Shown piece by piece: positions 10,701 through 21,917 of a DNA stretch of 64,000 nt. Each line of letters starts with the position of its first letter. The stretch's first letter is position 1. A program made the translations under genes and the position numbers. Below the pieces are notes generated by a model. The model saw only the letters and a program-made list of their open reading frames with translations. It searched no databases and was not told where the DNA came from. The DNA is from Rutidosis leptorrhynchoides. Its lineage: Eukaryota > Streptophyta > Magnoliopsida > Asterales > Asteraceae. Location: contig NC_092338.1 of assembly GCF_046630445.1 (NCBI RefSeq), positions 205,203,501 through 205,267,500 on the forward strand, read 5' to 3'.

Positions 10701-13269
10701 CAATTGGTTTAGTTCCTTCTCCTAAAGAACATTCTCCTGTTCCTTGTAATTCTGGAAATTCTTCTAACAATTCTGCATATGAATCTATAGTTTGAATATA
10801 ATAACATGTATCATCTGCAGATTGCGGTTGTTGCATGGCTCTATCAACTGAAAAGGTAACACTCTCGTCCTCTATACTTAAGGTCAGTTTCTTACCGAAC
10901 ACGTCTATTATTGCTTTGGCCGTGTTTAAGAATGGTCTTCCTAATATAAGAGGTACTCGAGAATCTTCTTCCATGTCCAGAATAACAAAATCTACTGGAA
11001 ATACTAAAGTACCAACTTTAACTAGCATGTTCTCCATTATCCCTCTAGGATATTTTACTGATCTATCTGCTAGTTGTATGCTTATTCGTGTTGGTTTCAA
11101 TTCTCCAAGGTCTAGTTTAGCGTATAGTGAATACGACATTAAATTTATACTAGCACCTAAGTCTGCCAATGCTTCTATTGAACTAAGACTACCCAGAAAA
11201 CATGGAATTGTGAAACTTCCTGGATCTGATAATTTTTCTGGTATCTTATTCAACAGCACTGCAGAACAATTAGCATTCATAGTAACAGCCGAGAGTTCTT
11301 CCATTTTCTTTCTATTTATGATCAGATCTTTCAGAAATTTAGCATATCTAGGCATTCCTGAAATCACATCAATGAAAGGAAGATTGACATTTATCTGTTT
11401 AAACATATCCAAGAATTTGGATTGCTCGGCTTCAAGTTTCTCTTTTCTCATTTTACTTGGGTAAGGAAGTGGTGGTTGGTATGGTTTAACATAAGGTTTA
11501 GCCTTAACTGTGTTATCTTCATTAACCTTTTCAACTACCGGTTCTGTTTTCTTATCTTGCTCAGATTGTGGTTCTTGTGGAGTAGGAATAGCTTCATCAG
11601 AAATTACAGGCATTTCAGGTGGTTTAAGTGTAATACCACTTCTTGTGGTAATGGCTTTAGTTGTTTCATTTCGGGGGTTAGCATTAGTATCGCTAGGTAA
11701 ACTTCCCGGTTTTCTTTCACCTATCAACCTTGCTAGGTTACTTACTTCTTGTTCCAAATTTTGAATAGAAGCTTGTTGATTTCTAAATGCTTGAGCATTT
11801 TGTTCATTCGTTTGTTTCTGAGATGTGAAAAACTGAGTTTGGGATTCAACTAGCTTCGACATCATATCTTCTAAATTTGGCTTTTTATCATCGGTTTGTG
11901 GTGGTTTGTTTTGAAAAATAAGTCTTTGCTGATTGTAAGTATTATTGGATACTTGTTGATTGCTTGGACCTTGTTGGTTGTTGTATGGAACATTTCGGTT
12001 ATAATTCTGGTTTTGATTGTAAATTGGTCTTGGCGGTTGATAATTATTCTGATAATTATTTCCAGGCCTTTGGTTTATGTATGAAACATTCTCTCTTTGT
12101 TCCATTGTTAGCTCAATACTGAGACAATCTTTTGTCAAATGTGGTCCTCCACACTACTCACAACTAATTCGTATTGAGTGTATATCTTTAGTCATCTTTT
12201 CCATTCGTCTCTCGACAGCATCTATCTTTGCGGAAATGGAATCTAAGTCATGGTTAGAATCGGCTCTAGCTGCTTTAGATGATCTAACGATATCTTTTTC
12301 TTGGTGCCACTCATGTGAGTGGAAAGCAGTGTTATCAATAATTTTGTAAGCTTCAGTTGCGGCTTTCTTCATAATGGAACCACCATCTGCTATATCGATG
12401 TTTTTTCTTGTAGTGATGTCGTATCCTTGGTAGAATATTTGTACTATTTGACAGGTGTCTAAACCATGTTGCGGACATCCTCTTAATAACTTTCCAAATC
12501 TTGTCCACGCTTCATATAAAGTTTCATTTGGCTTCTGTGTGAACGTAACAATTTCTCCTTGAAGTCTCACGGCTTTAGATGCCGGAAAGAATTGTTTAAG
12601 AAAATTTTCAACTAAAACGTCCCATGTATCAATCGCCCCTTCAGGTAACGATTCCAACCAATCTTTGGCTTCTCCCTTTAAAGTCCAGGAAAATAACATG
12701 AGATATATCTGTTCATCCTCAACTTCTCTTATTTTAAATAAAGTACAGATCCTATTAAAGGTACGAAGATGTTCATTTGGATCTTCCTTCGGTGCACCAC
12801 TAAATTGGCATTGATTAGTTACCATGTGTAGAATTTGTCCCTTGATGTCATAATCTGGCGCATTAATGTCAGGTTGAGTAATTGCGTGACCTTGGCAAGT
12901 GCGTTTAGCTCTCATTCGGTCTTCCATACTTAGAGGTTCCAGATTCTCCATGATTGAATTTGTTGAATCTGAATCACTAGAGGATTCTGATTTAATGGTT
13001 GGTTCCTCTACAATCTCCGTTTGAATGATTAGTGGTTCCGGAGGAAAGATTAATGGTTCAGGATCTCTGAATTGTCCCTGAATATTCTCCGGGTTCTCAA
13101 TTGTGAGGTCGGGTTCAAAAAATGGATTATCGGAAATTTGAATTGGAGTACTTGGTCGACTGGATGACGATTCTAAAGAAAAATCAACTGCGACAATATT
13201 TGCTAGATGTCTTGATCGAGTTACAGGTGGTGAACGTACAAAAGGTGGTGAACGTTTTGCTCGGTGCAT
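6704..13269 (-). pseudogene. Gag-pro-pol polyprotein of Element 1, broken
   Basis: One frame runs leftwards from ATG 13269. In order: Athila-type gag ending in the knuckle C-E-x-C-GGPH-x4-C (about 12120-12165), protease with ALADLGAS (about 11150-11180), reverse transcriptase with IDYRKLN (about 10120-10146) and FMDDF (about 9830-9845), RNase H with CDASDF (about 9384-9400), and integrase with an HHCC zinc site (about 8620-8790) and a D-D-E core ending [11 protein letters not shown] (about 8270-8300). Nonsense codons occur at 12154-12156 (inside the gag knuckle, CAG to TAG compared with Element 2), near 9349 and near 8902; a frameshift lies near 7381. It cannot make a full polyprotein. The FFRYFQI change in RT is another sign of decay. 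Confidence 0.9.
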
Positions 13270-14557
13270 TCACTGAATATGCTATTAGTTATAAAAATAA
13301 AAATTATATAAGTTATCAAATTAATAGACTTTTCTGCTTTTGCTCACGTTTCGAATAGCCAATAGATGCAGTAGGGAGCCAGAACCCTTTAAATCGGAAG
13401 CTCACAACTCAGCCACTAACAAATCCAACTATTACTACGAAACAGAAAATTTGGATGTCTATCAATTTAACCGCTTAAAATAATTTTTCGTTGAAATTTA
13501 AAGAAATTTTTAGAGAAGAAATAGAAAATTCTAAGTCCTAAAAACTAGAGCGGCGAAAAATAAGAAAGAAAAAGAGCGCGTCGAAAAACGTCGAAAAATA
13601 AAAGGAAAGTAGCGCGTCGAAACTTAAAAATGAACTAAAAACTAAGAATTAAAAGTTGTGTCTAAAAGTATTAAAGCTTAAAAGAAAAATTATATCCAAA
13701 TGACAATAACTTAAAAAGGTACTAAAATATAAAAACGGCGTTGCAAAATTCTAAAGCACCTAAATCTTAGTCTAAAGAAAAAGCACTTAAGGGATTTTAC
13801 GACAATTCCTATAAAAATCTAGAAATAAAAAAAATAACTATGGCAAAAACTATGTCTTAAAACTAAATACGAGCGAAAAAATACAAAAAATTACGAATAA
13901 ACAAATAAAAAGATACAAAATATAAAAATAAACTTAAAGTTGTAAAAAGTACAATTTTTATAAAAATATTATTTTTATATTATTTATTTTATAAAAGTAT
14001 TAATTTTATAATTTATTAAAACTAATTACACTTAAAAATACAAATAAATTAAAAAACTTAAAACAAATAATTAAAAACTAAACCCTAATTAGGGTTTATA
14101 TTAATAATTAATATTGATTAAAACCCTAATTCGATGGAATAGATGTACCGGGCCTGTCAAATCACTCCATGCGATCGCATGGAGTTCTAGTTATGTTTTC
14201 ATGCGGTCGCATGACCTGTAGATTCGGGCCAAATGCTGGGCTGCTACAGTAACGGGCCTCGAGTTTTTATATTTATAGTTTTTTTTCAGTTTTCAGTTTT
14301 AAATATATATATAATATTTATATAACTTAAATAAAAATTTAATTTTAAAAACTAAAATAAAAATAAAGAAACTTTATAATTTTATATATATATAACAAAC
14401 TATTAAAAATATATAAATATTTTGTTTTTCTTTTCTTATTATATTTTCGTATATTTAAAACGTATTTTTACAAAAGCGTATTTTTATAAAAGTAAACTAA
14501 AAATTAATAAAAATCTTTTTTTTTAGATTGCGTTTTGCTTCCGGCGTTTAAGCTTTC
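13270..14557 (-). other. 5' leader of Element 1
   Basis: About 1.3 kb of AT-rich sequence between primer site and gag ATG, without an ORF. It includes short GCG-rich runs (about 13550-13620) and a palindrome pair at 14165-14214. Confidence 0.75.
14165..14214 (-). promoter_or_regulatory. Palindrome pair in the Element 1 leader
   Basis: CTCCATGCGATCGCATGGAG (14165-14184, perfect) and TCATGCGGTCGCATGA (14199-14214, one central mismatch) have centres 32 bp apart, as in the LTRs. No TATA box at the usual distance is evident here, so the role may differ. Confidence 0.55.
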
Positions 14558-14575
14558 TCCCCGGCAGCGGCACCA
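14558..14575 (-). other. Primer binding site of Element 1, tRNA-Asp type
   Basis: On the minus strand TGGTGCCGCTGCCGGGGA lies just inside the right LTR. The family consensus for tRNA-Asp primed Athila elements is TGGCGCCGTTGCCGGGGA, recalled from general knowledge, giving two mismatches. It fixes the right LTR as the 5' LTR. Confidence 0.8.
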
Positions 14576-14583
14576 AAAATACT

Positions 14584-15933
14584 TGATGTGTGCGAGGTGT
14601 ACTAGGAAATAGTATTATTTTTTTACAATGAAATATTATTAAATACGATACAATTTTACACAAGATATTTATTTATTTATAGAATGGATATACCAAAACC
14701 TTGCTACAACACTTATAGGCAGTGTACCTAATCGTATAGTAGTGTAGTTTTTAGTAAGTCCGGTTCGTTCCACAGGGATCTTTTAAACAAGTTTAACGCT
14801 ATATTAGTTTAAACTTATAATTGTAAAAATACAAAAATATATATAAGTAGTATTATTATTATAAAGGGGGTTTTTACCATTTAATGACCGGTTTGTCGAT
14901 TTTAAAACTTTAGTCGCAGTTAAAACCTAATGTAAAATATTAAAAATAAATATAACTTAATTTAAAGCGTAAAGTAAATAACGATAATGAAATTGCGATA
15001 AATAAAAGTGCGATAAAATAAAATTGCGATAATTAAAGAGTACGATAATTAAAAATGCAATTAAATAAAATGACAATAAATAAAAGTGCGATAATTAAAA
15101 GTGCAATTAAATATGAAATAAAAGAATTATGCTTATTTAAACTTCCATAATCATGATGTTTGACGTGTTGATTTTAGTTTTATTACCATGGGTTAATTGT
15201 CCTTTGTCCTGGATTATTCCATATGTCCATACGGATTTGTCCATAATAGTCCATCAGTCATAATCATAAAGTGCGAAAGTCTTCGTCAAATTATTCTTAT
15301 TCCCGAAGTCAAATATTCCAACTAATTGGGGATTCGAATTGTAACAAGGTCTTATTACGTTGTTTAATGAATACACCAGGTTATCGACTGCGTGTAGTCC
15401 AAGGTTTTACTACTTTATTAACAATTACACCAATTACCCTTGAATGTAATCCACCCCTGTTTCAACAAGTCTATTAACTATTAATCCAGTTCCGTGTCCG
15501 GTAAAATGAACAATTATTGGTATTTATAGATATCCCGCCCACCGTACACAGTCAAGCGTATGTGGTTATATATAAATACGTCAAATTATAAGTCTATATA
15601 TTAAATCAACTAAGTATCATTTAGTTAATATAAAAACCATTAACAGGCCATAGTCTAATTTCCACAAGTGTCGTTCTTTTGTCCAAAGCCCAATTATGGT
15701 CCAAAGCCCAATTACCCAACTTTAATATTTAGCCCAACATCATGATTACTTCGGCATTAAATAAGCATAATAATAAATTAGCTACGAGACATTAATTTAA
15801 AAATAACATTAACCATAACTTACAGTGATTAAAAATAGCGTAACGTTACACGGACAGAATTTCGACTTACCCCCTTACAACATTCGCTAACATACCCTTA
15901 TTATTAGAATTTAAAATTAAAATTAAAATTAAA

Positions 15934-15991
<58 letters not shown>

Positions 15992-16594
15992 GTGATAGAT
16001 AGAGAGATGGATGGATATATATTGTTAAAATTCGTCCAAAACTCGCGAACTTTATAGGACCAGACCTGTCCCTGTTCACCATGCGATCGTATGGTTTTTT
16101 GCCTTCCAGGCCATGCGATCGCATGGCCAGATTTTCCAGGTCACATGTCTTTGTTTGCATTCTGCCGACGATTTATATAAATATATATAATATATAAATA
16201 ATTTTAAGAATTATTTAAATATTATATTATATTTATGTGCATAGTTGACATGTAATTTTTTGTCCGTTGCGTCGAGCATTGAGAGTTGACTTTGGTTTCG
16301 GTTCCGGATTTTCGAACGTCCTTGCGTACAATTTAATATCTTGTATTTTGCGTTTCGCGTCTTGTACTCTTGTAAATTTGAGACGTTTCTTATCAATAAT
16401 TGGAACCTCTTTGATTGTACTTTGTACTTTTGAGCTTTTTGGTCGTTTGCGTCTTCAATTCGTCGAATCTATCTTTTGTCTTCACCTTTTATTATTTAAA
16501 CGAATATCACTTGTAAATAGAACAATTGCAACTAAAAGCTTGTCTTTCTTGAGGGATAATGTTATGAAATATATGTTCGTTTTTAGCATTATCA
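14584..16594 (-). repeat. 5' LTR of Element 1
   Basis: 2011 bp, TG...CA, closely similar to 1517-3569. Its AT tract (15939-15988) is shorter. The palindrome pair lies at 16079-16094 (one base changed, so imperfect) and 16109-16128 (perfect), centres 32 bp apart. Confidence 0.95.
16079..16128 (-). promoter_or_regulatory. Phased palindrome pair, Element 1 5' LTR
   Basis: The outer palindrome is the perfect 20-mer GGCCATGCGATCGCATGGCC; the inner has lost symmetry by one C-to-T change. TATAAA on the minus strand follows about 23 bp on, near 16055. This would be the active promoter copy of Element 1. Confidence 0.65.
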
Positions 16595-16599
16595 CTAAT
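16595..16599. other. Target-site duplication of Element 1, right copy (CTAAT)
   Basis: Identical to 1512-1516, directly after the LTR-terminal CA. Confidence 0.95.
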
Positions 16600-16651
16600 C
16601 TACATCCTATAATCTATTTCTTATCAAAAATCCTTCATCTGATTGTACGAG

Positions 16652-17053
16652 ATGAATCCCTCCACCAGTTCGAGTCCCTCAGATTTCGATAGCTATTCCG
16701 ATAGTTATTCCGACAGCTATTCCGACATGGATATTCACCTAAGCTCCGAAAGCAGTGTCACTAGAATGTATCAACCAATCAGCCATCCCCAATTCATCTG
16801 ATGGGTTCGTAGTCGACTTAATCAATGGAGACGTGAAAACGGCGATCCTTTCCACCAACCGAATTGCCCTCTTGGCGAAGAACCTGAAGTACTTACAGGC
16901 GAACCTGTTCGTAACACCATTTTCTTTCTCATTTCCAGAGTATCTCGCCATGACTATATCACAAGCCAGATTCAAAACCTTATTCATTCGCTCGTTCATA
17001 CCGACAATCATCCCGGAGTAATAAAGTCAATGAGTTTCGCGCCCGAGTTGTAG
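16652..17053 (+). pseudogene. Gag-like remnant of the decayed gypsy element
   Basis: From ATG 16652 a frame encodes a Ser/Asp-rich start in which a 15-bp unit yields SYSD three times, then a stop at 16799-16801. The same frame then reads on for about 80 codons with a gag-like, charged composition to a second stop at 17051-17053. It follows the tRNA-iMet primer site and leader at 1187-1511 once Element 1 is removed. No protease or polymerase domain follows. Gag identity is inferred from position; the conserved core is not unmistakable. Confidence 0.5.
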
Positions 17054-17560
17054 CCTTGGAAAATATGGTGCAAAATGTACCAGCTTCAACAACATCAACG
17101 GCATCAACTGTACCACCAGCAACAACACAAACCACAACAACACACGCCTCAACATCACAATCGGTACCCCGAGCATAATCATCGTTCTACATGACGTTCT
17201 GCATCATTTATCTTCGTTCAACATGGCGAATATGTAATCTCTAATGTTATAGAGATTATATATTCTTGTTCTAACATAAATCAAATGAGTTTAATATCAT
17301 ATTAACTCATTAAATCCATGATTGCATCTGAAGAAAATATATATGCAAGTATATTTTCATAAAGATTGTAATTAAAAATTCTTTCGTACAAACTGTTAAT
17401 GGTGAAAATATTTTAACGGGTAGGTAATACCCGAGGAATATTTAGATTTCACATTAATAAGTTACACTGTACATTCTTTCAAATCTGATTCAACAGTCAT
17501 TTACTATCCTACTTACATCCACAGATATACGTATCCGTTCACCACAGATATACTATCCTA

Positions 17561-17561
<1 letters not shown>
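17054..17561 (+). other. Non-coding continuation of the decayed gypsy element
   Basis: A CAACA-rich stretch (17080-17160) is followed by AT-rich sequence with no ORF or known domain, ending at an AT microsatellite. Confidence 0.5.

Positions 17562-17638
<77 letters not shown>
17562..17638. repeat. (AT)n microsatellite, left flank of element B
   Basis: About 38 AT units abutting the TAGGGACAGGATCAATGGGG end of element B. Confidence 0.95.
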
Positions 17639-17641
<3 letters not shown>

Positions 17642-17897
17642 ACAGGATCAATGGGGAAGTAACCAATCGGGGGGAAGCGGGGAGAAGCAAATTTTTTTTC
17701 GTTTTTTTTGAATTTTTTTTTCCAGCATCAAGATCACACGAAAATATGAACATTTAGAAGAGACACTTCGTGATGAATGTTATTATTTAGGCGAGAAAAC
17801 GATCGACAAAAATAACATTTAAGATAATATTGTTCGTGAAGAATATGAATGTTTTTTTTTTCATGTTTTGTGAAGTAAAATTTAGTCCGATTTAGAA

Positions 17898-17966
17898 TTT
17901 AGGGTTTAGGGTTTGGTGTTTTGGGTTTATTCCATAAACCCAAAACACCAAACCCTAAACCCTAAA
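17898..17966. repeat. Perfect 33-bp telomere-like hairpin in element B
   Basis: TTTAGGGTTTAGGGTTT... at 17898-17930 is followed by the loop TCC and then its exact complement at 17934-17966. Arms are 33 bp without mismatch. It joins G-strand and C-strand telomere-like repeats head to head. Confidence 0.9.
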
Positions 17967-18031
17967 CCTTAAACCCTAAACTCTAAACCGCTCGTGTTAA
18001 AAACTCATTCTAAATCCTAAATCTAAACCCT

Positions 18032-18036
18032 AAATC
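18032..18036. other. Target-site duplication AAATC, left copy
   Basis: AAATC precedes TGTAACATCC at 18037 and recurs at 32874-32878 after the last LTR. The target was the telomere-like core of element B. Confidence 0.95.
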
Positions 18037-20401
18037 TGTAACATCCCGCGTTTTTTCGTTAAATTTATTTTAACACCGTCTTTTTCTTTTAAAATAATAC
18101 CTTTCGTTATTTAAATTCGTACTTTTCGTTGACTAACGTCCTAATATTTCCGTTATTTAATTATAACATCTCTCGGTCACTCGAGCGTTTTTAAAATATT
18201 CGTTTGGTTAATTCACGCACCCGCACCCGAACTAGAGGGACTAAACTTACAAAGAGGCCAAAGATTTGACTAGGTCAACTAGTCAAACCTTCAACCTCCT
18301 CCTCTCATTTCTCTCTTTCTCTTCTCTTTCATACTTCCATTTTCTCTCAAGAACTCAAACAAGAAATCATCATCTAAATCCGGATCAAGAGGCAAACATC
18401 AAAACAAATTACATTTTCGTGATCCTCTCTTCATCCTCTACATTTTGGTACCAATTTCATCTCATTTGGGTAACTTTCTAAAATCACTAGATTTTGTGTT
18501 CTTGATGTTTTTGATTTATAAAGTTGTTAATTAGTGTTTATGGCTCAAGTCTAACATGAATATATGTTTTGTTTGCTCGATTTGTTGTTTTGGAGTAACT
18601 AGCATGAACTTGAAAATGGGTGTGCTTAATCTTCGATTTTGGATGAGTTAATGTTGTTATATTGTTAAAGTTCATGTTTTAATTGTGTTACTAGTGCCAC
18701 TAGCTTCATATTGATATGTAGGTTGATTAAGGAATCTTCAAAAACATGATTTTTGATTTTGTGATCTTTGATTAGGGTTTGATCGTTCTTGAGACGAACT
18801 TTTTGATGCTTGAATACCATGAAATATAAATTGTAAGTGTGTAGTTGTAATGTATGTTTCATTACCTTCAAAACGGCATATCACATGTGTGAATTGGATT
18901 CCCGAGACTTAAAATGCATTTTGTGAGCTTGAAACTTTGAAAATGGACTTTAAATGTTCACTTGACGAGAAATCGGTTATTGGAAATGATGTTTTTGTTT
19001 GATGAAACGTGTTTAGTTGTGTTCCTTGTCAAAAGAGCTTTCCAACGATATAATATACGCTTTCTAAATGTTTACGGTTTGCATTTTGTGCTAAAACGAA
19101 TTTTGGATCAAGACTTGAACATTTGAAATTGGCCAGGTACCAGCTCCCGTGTATTGTCGCGGCGCGACAATTGTGGGCCGCGGCGCGGCATAAGCCGTGT
19201 CCAGGCTCTGACCTCCTTGGTCAAAATAAGAAAAATGTTTGGCACGCTATGGACCTCCGATTCACATGATACTTGTTCTAACATGCTTATATATGAATAA
19301 AAACCTCAAAAAAATAGTTCGAGACCCGACCCGAACGCGTTGACTTTTTCGTTGACTTTGACCCGACTAAAGTTTGACTTTTGTCAAACTTAACCAAATG
19401 ATTATGAAATCTTTCTAACATGATTCTATACTTGTATCTTGCATGAAACTTGACAATTTGATTTACATGCTTCATAATCGAGTTGTAACGAGCCATAGGA
19501 CTAATTGAACATCTTTGACCTATCGTGTTTACCGTTATTGATACAACCTATTGTTTAGGTCAAGACTAGCATTGTTCTTTGCACACGTTTACTTGTTGAA
19601 GTGCTTTATTACTCTTGCACTCAAGGTGAGATCATAGTCCCACTTTTACTCTTTTTGAACTTACATTTGGGATGAGAAAACATAAACATTTCTTTACTAA
19701 GTGAACACAAGTACAGGAAAACAAACATTCTACATACGAGTTTAGAAAAAAATCCTCAATTCGATTATCATTAGTTACACTTGCCGGGTGTAAGCGAGAA
19801 CTTATGTTGTATGGATCCATATGGGTTTGACAAACCCTCATTCAAACGGTTCGCTACCGTTTACGAATGAAATATATTTTCGAGAAACAGTGTATGTTCT
19901 AGCACTAAGTGATGGGGTTCAATGGGAAAAATGTTAAGCATTGGTAATTGGGTGCTCGTGAAACAAATTTTGGAATGGTTAACTATTAATTCGATGTTGC
20001 AAATCTTGTGGTTCAATCTACTTATTTACTCACTTACTTACTTAAACCTATGATTTCACCAACGTTTTCGTTGACAGATTTCTATGTTTTTCTCAGGTCT
20101 TTGAACGATATGTGTTACATGCTTCCGCTCATTATTTTGATATTTGCTTTGGATGTCGAGTATTTATGCATACATGGAGCATCTTTTGGCTACTTTTAAA
20201 TTGTGTCGCATAGGTTTCATTTGTACTTATAACTTTGTAACGTAACTTTTGGATGAACAATTCTTGTAAACTAGGGAACAATCTTTACTTTTACAATGAA
20301 TGCGACATATTTTGGTCAAACGTTATTTTAAAGACTTATGACCACGTAACGGGACCTAAGTAGTCGGCGCCGTCAAATGACAATTTTGTCGGGTCGCTAC
20401 A
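18037..20401 (+). repeat. LTR1 of the three-LTR element
   Basis: Starts TGTAACATCC and ends GGGTCGCTACA. Spot comparison shows several single-base differences that separate it from LTR2 and LTR3 together, for instance near 18730, 18830, 19306, 19485 and 19925. Confidence 0.95.
19154..19189 (+). promoter_or_regulatory. GC-rich palindrome pair in LTR1, centres 21 bp apart
   Basis: TTGTCGCGGCGCGACAA (19154-19170) and GCCGCGGCGCGGC (19177-19189) are each perfect odd-centred palindromes. The same pair recurs at 25390-25425 (with C-to-T and G-to-A changes at CpG sites) and 31626-31661. It is the only strongly GC-rich patch in this AT-rich LTR. TATA-like sequence lies about 100 bp downstream. Confidence 0.55.
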
Positions 20402-20403
20402 AT

Positions 20404-20415
20404 TGGTATCAGAGC
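20404..20415 (+). other. Primer binding site, tRNA-iMet type, internal copy 1
   Basis: TGGTATCAGAGC two bases after LTR1. Confidence 0.9.
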
Positions 20416-20828
20416 GTTGGTTGTAGGGATTTAGAGTTCATTGGTGTCAACCCCGAGTCATAGGGTACATTAGTGAGTCTAGACTACAACCGGCATATAG
20501 ACTTGGAGTAGGAATTACTTGACTACTTGTGCATTTATACTCGATCTCTTCTATTCACATCTAACTCTTATTCTACCTTAATCTCACGTGGTTGATTTGA
20601 TTGACACGCCACCTTGACTATATGAAATGATGTCGAATGCACATATGAATCAGGGTAATATAATTTCCGGGATTATATTACGGTGACTCATATGAACATT
20701 CTGACATTATGACATAAAGAATTTAAGGCGAGTCAAGGAAAAAAATTTCCTCTTTATCTTGATTTCCATATCACGATTAGTATTATTGATAATACTAAAC
20801 AACGGTATTCTTGTGTCATGAAGGAACA

Positions 20829-21917
20829 ATGGCTCACCAAGGTCAACCCAATACTCCTTCCGAAACTCTCGAACAAGCTCTTCAACGAATGATAACCACC
20901 GCCGTGGGTGCGGCCGTGGCCGATCACTTTTCCAACAACAATAATCATGGAGCTGGTAATTCAAACGAGGGGTGCTCCTACAAGAACTTCATGGGGTGCA
21001 AACCTCCCACTTTCGATGGAACCGAGGGACCGGTTGCTCTCACCAGATGGTTTGAACAAACGGAAGCCGTTTTTAACATAAGCGGTTGTCGGGACCAAGA
21101 TAAGGTCAAGTTTTCCACCCTCACTCTCACCGGTATTGCTTTCTCATGGTGGAACACGTATGTACAATCGGTGGGTATCGATGAAGCCCACGCACTCTCT
21201 TGGACCGAATTAAGAGAAAGAATGATCACCGAATACTTTTCGCGCGACGAAACTCGAAGGCTCGAACAGGGGCTAAGAAATTTACAAACGGTCTGGAATG
21301 ACCTCGAAGCTTATAATCAACGGTTTGCTGAACTAGTCTTATTGTGTCCAAACCTCATGACTCTCGAGTCCCTAAGAGTTGAACTTTACATGGATGGCCT
21401 TCCGAAGAGCATTCAACACAGGGTAATGTCATCCAAACCCGCCAACCTACAAGAGGCTTTAACGATGGCTCGCCAATCTATAGAAACGGTGGATGAAATT
21501 GAAGCACCGGCACCAACGGCCGAGGACCAACCGGGTAACAACAAAAGAAAATGGGAAGCCTCTCAATCCACCAACTACAACAGCAACAACTTTGCCAAGG
21601 AACTTTTCACCTCCGTCGGCAAGAAAAGTTATGCTGGAACTCGACCTTTTTGCAACAAATGCCACAAACATCACTTTGGTGAATGTGGCAAGCTAATTTG
21701 CCACCGGTGCTAGGGAAGTGGTCATATTGCCAAATATTGTGGAAGTACCGCCCCCGTCAGTCAAAAGGGACCCAACACACAAAAGCCGGGTGTTTGTTTC
21801 GAATGTGGCCAACCGGGTCATTTTAGGAATGCATGTCCAACGAAGAAAGCCAACCCCAACACACGCGGCCGAACTTCCAACATTAGCACCGAGGATGCTC
21901 GAGATGACATGAACTAG
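20829..21917 (+). pseudogene. Gag of internal copy 1, interrupted by one stop
   Basis: The frame begins at ATG 20829 (MAHQGQ); the upstream in-frame codons have no ATG. It contains the retrotransposon gag core (KPPTFDG, then RWFEQTE, then FSWWN, then the EYF region), a Cys/His cluster and two CCHC knuckles, the second reading CFECGQPGHFRNAC. A TAG at 21711-21713 falls within the first knuckle, where copy 2 has CAG, so knuckle binding would be lost. Particle-forming gag is the only recognisable gene of this element. Ser replaces Pro near 21240 compared with copy 2. Confidence 0.88.

Larger units (their letters stand above)
1517..16594 (-). mobile_element. Element 1: Athila-like Ty3/gypsy retrotransposon, env-less, minus strand
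   Basis: A complete 15.1-kb element with two LTRs of about 2.0 kb (TG...CA), a 5-bp target duplication CTAAT, a tRNA-Asp type primer site beside the right LTR and a purine-rich tract beside the left LTR, so transcription runs right to left. Gag, protease (DLGAS), reverse transcriptase (FMDDF), RNase H and integrase lie in one frame, broken by three nonsense codons and a frameshift. Unlike Element 2 it lacks the env-like gene, and unlike Element 2 it carries a second protease-like domain after integrase. It is inserted in an older gypsy element. Confidence 0.93.

Noticed and set aside
18266..18481. Ser/Phe-rich 71-residue ORF repeated at 24502 and 30738
   Set aside because: It lies in the LTR, repeats only because the LTR repeats, and its frame has no domain or downstream coding continuity.
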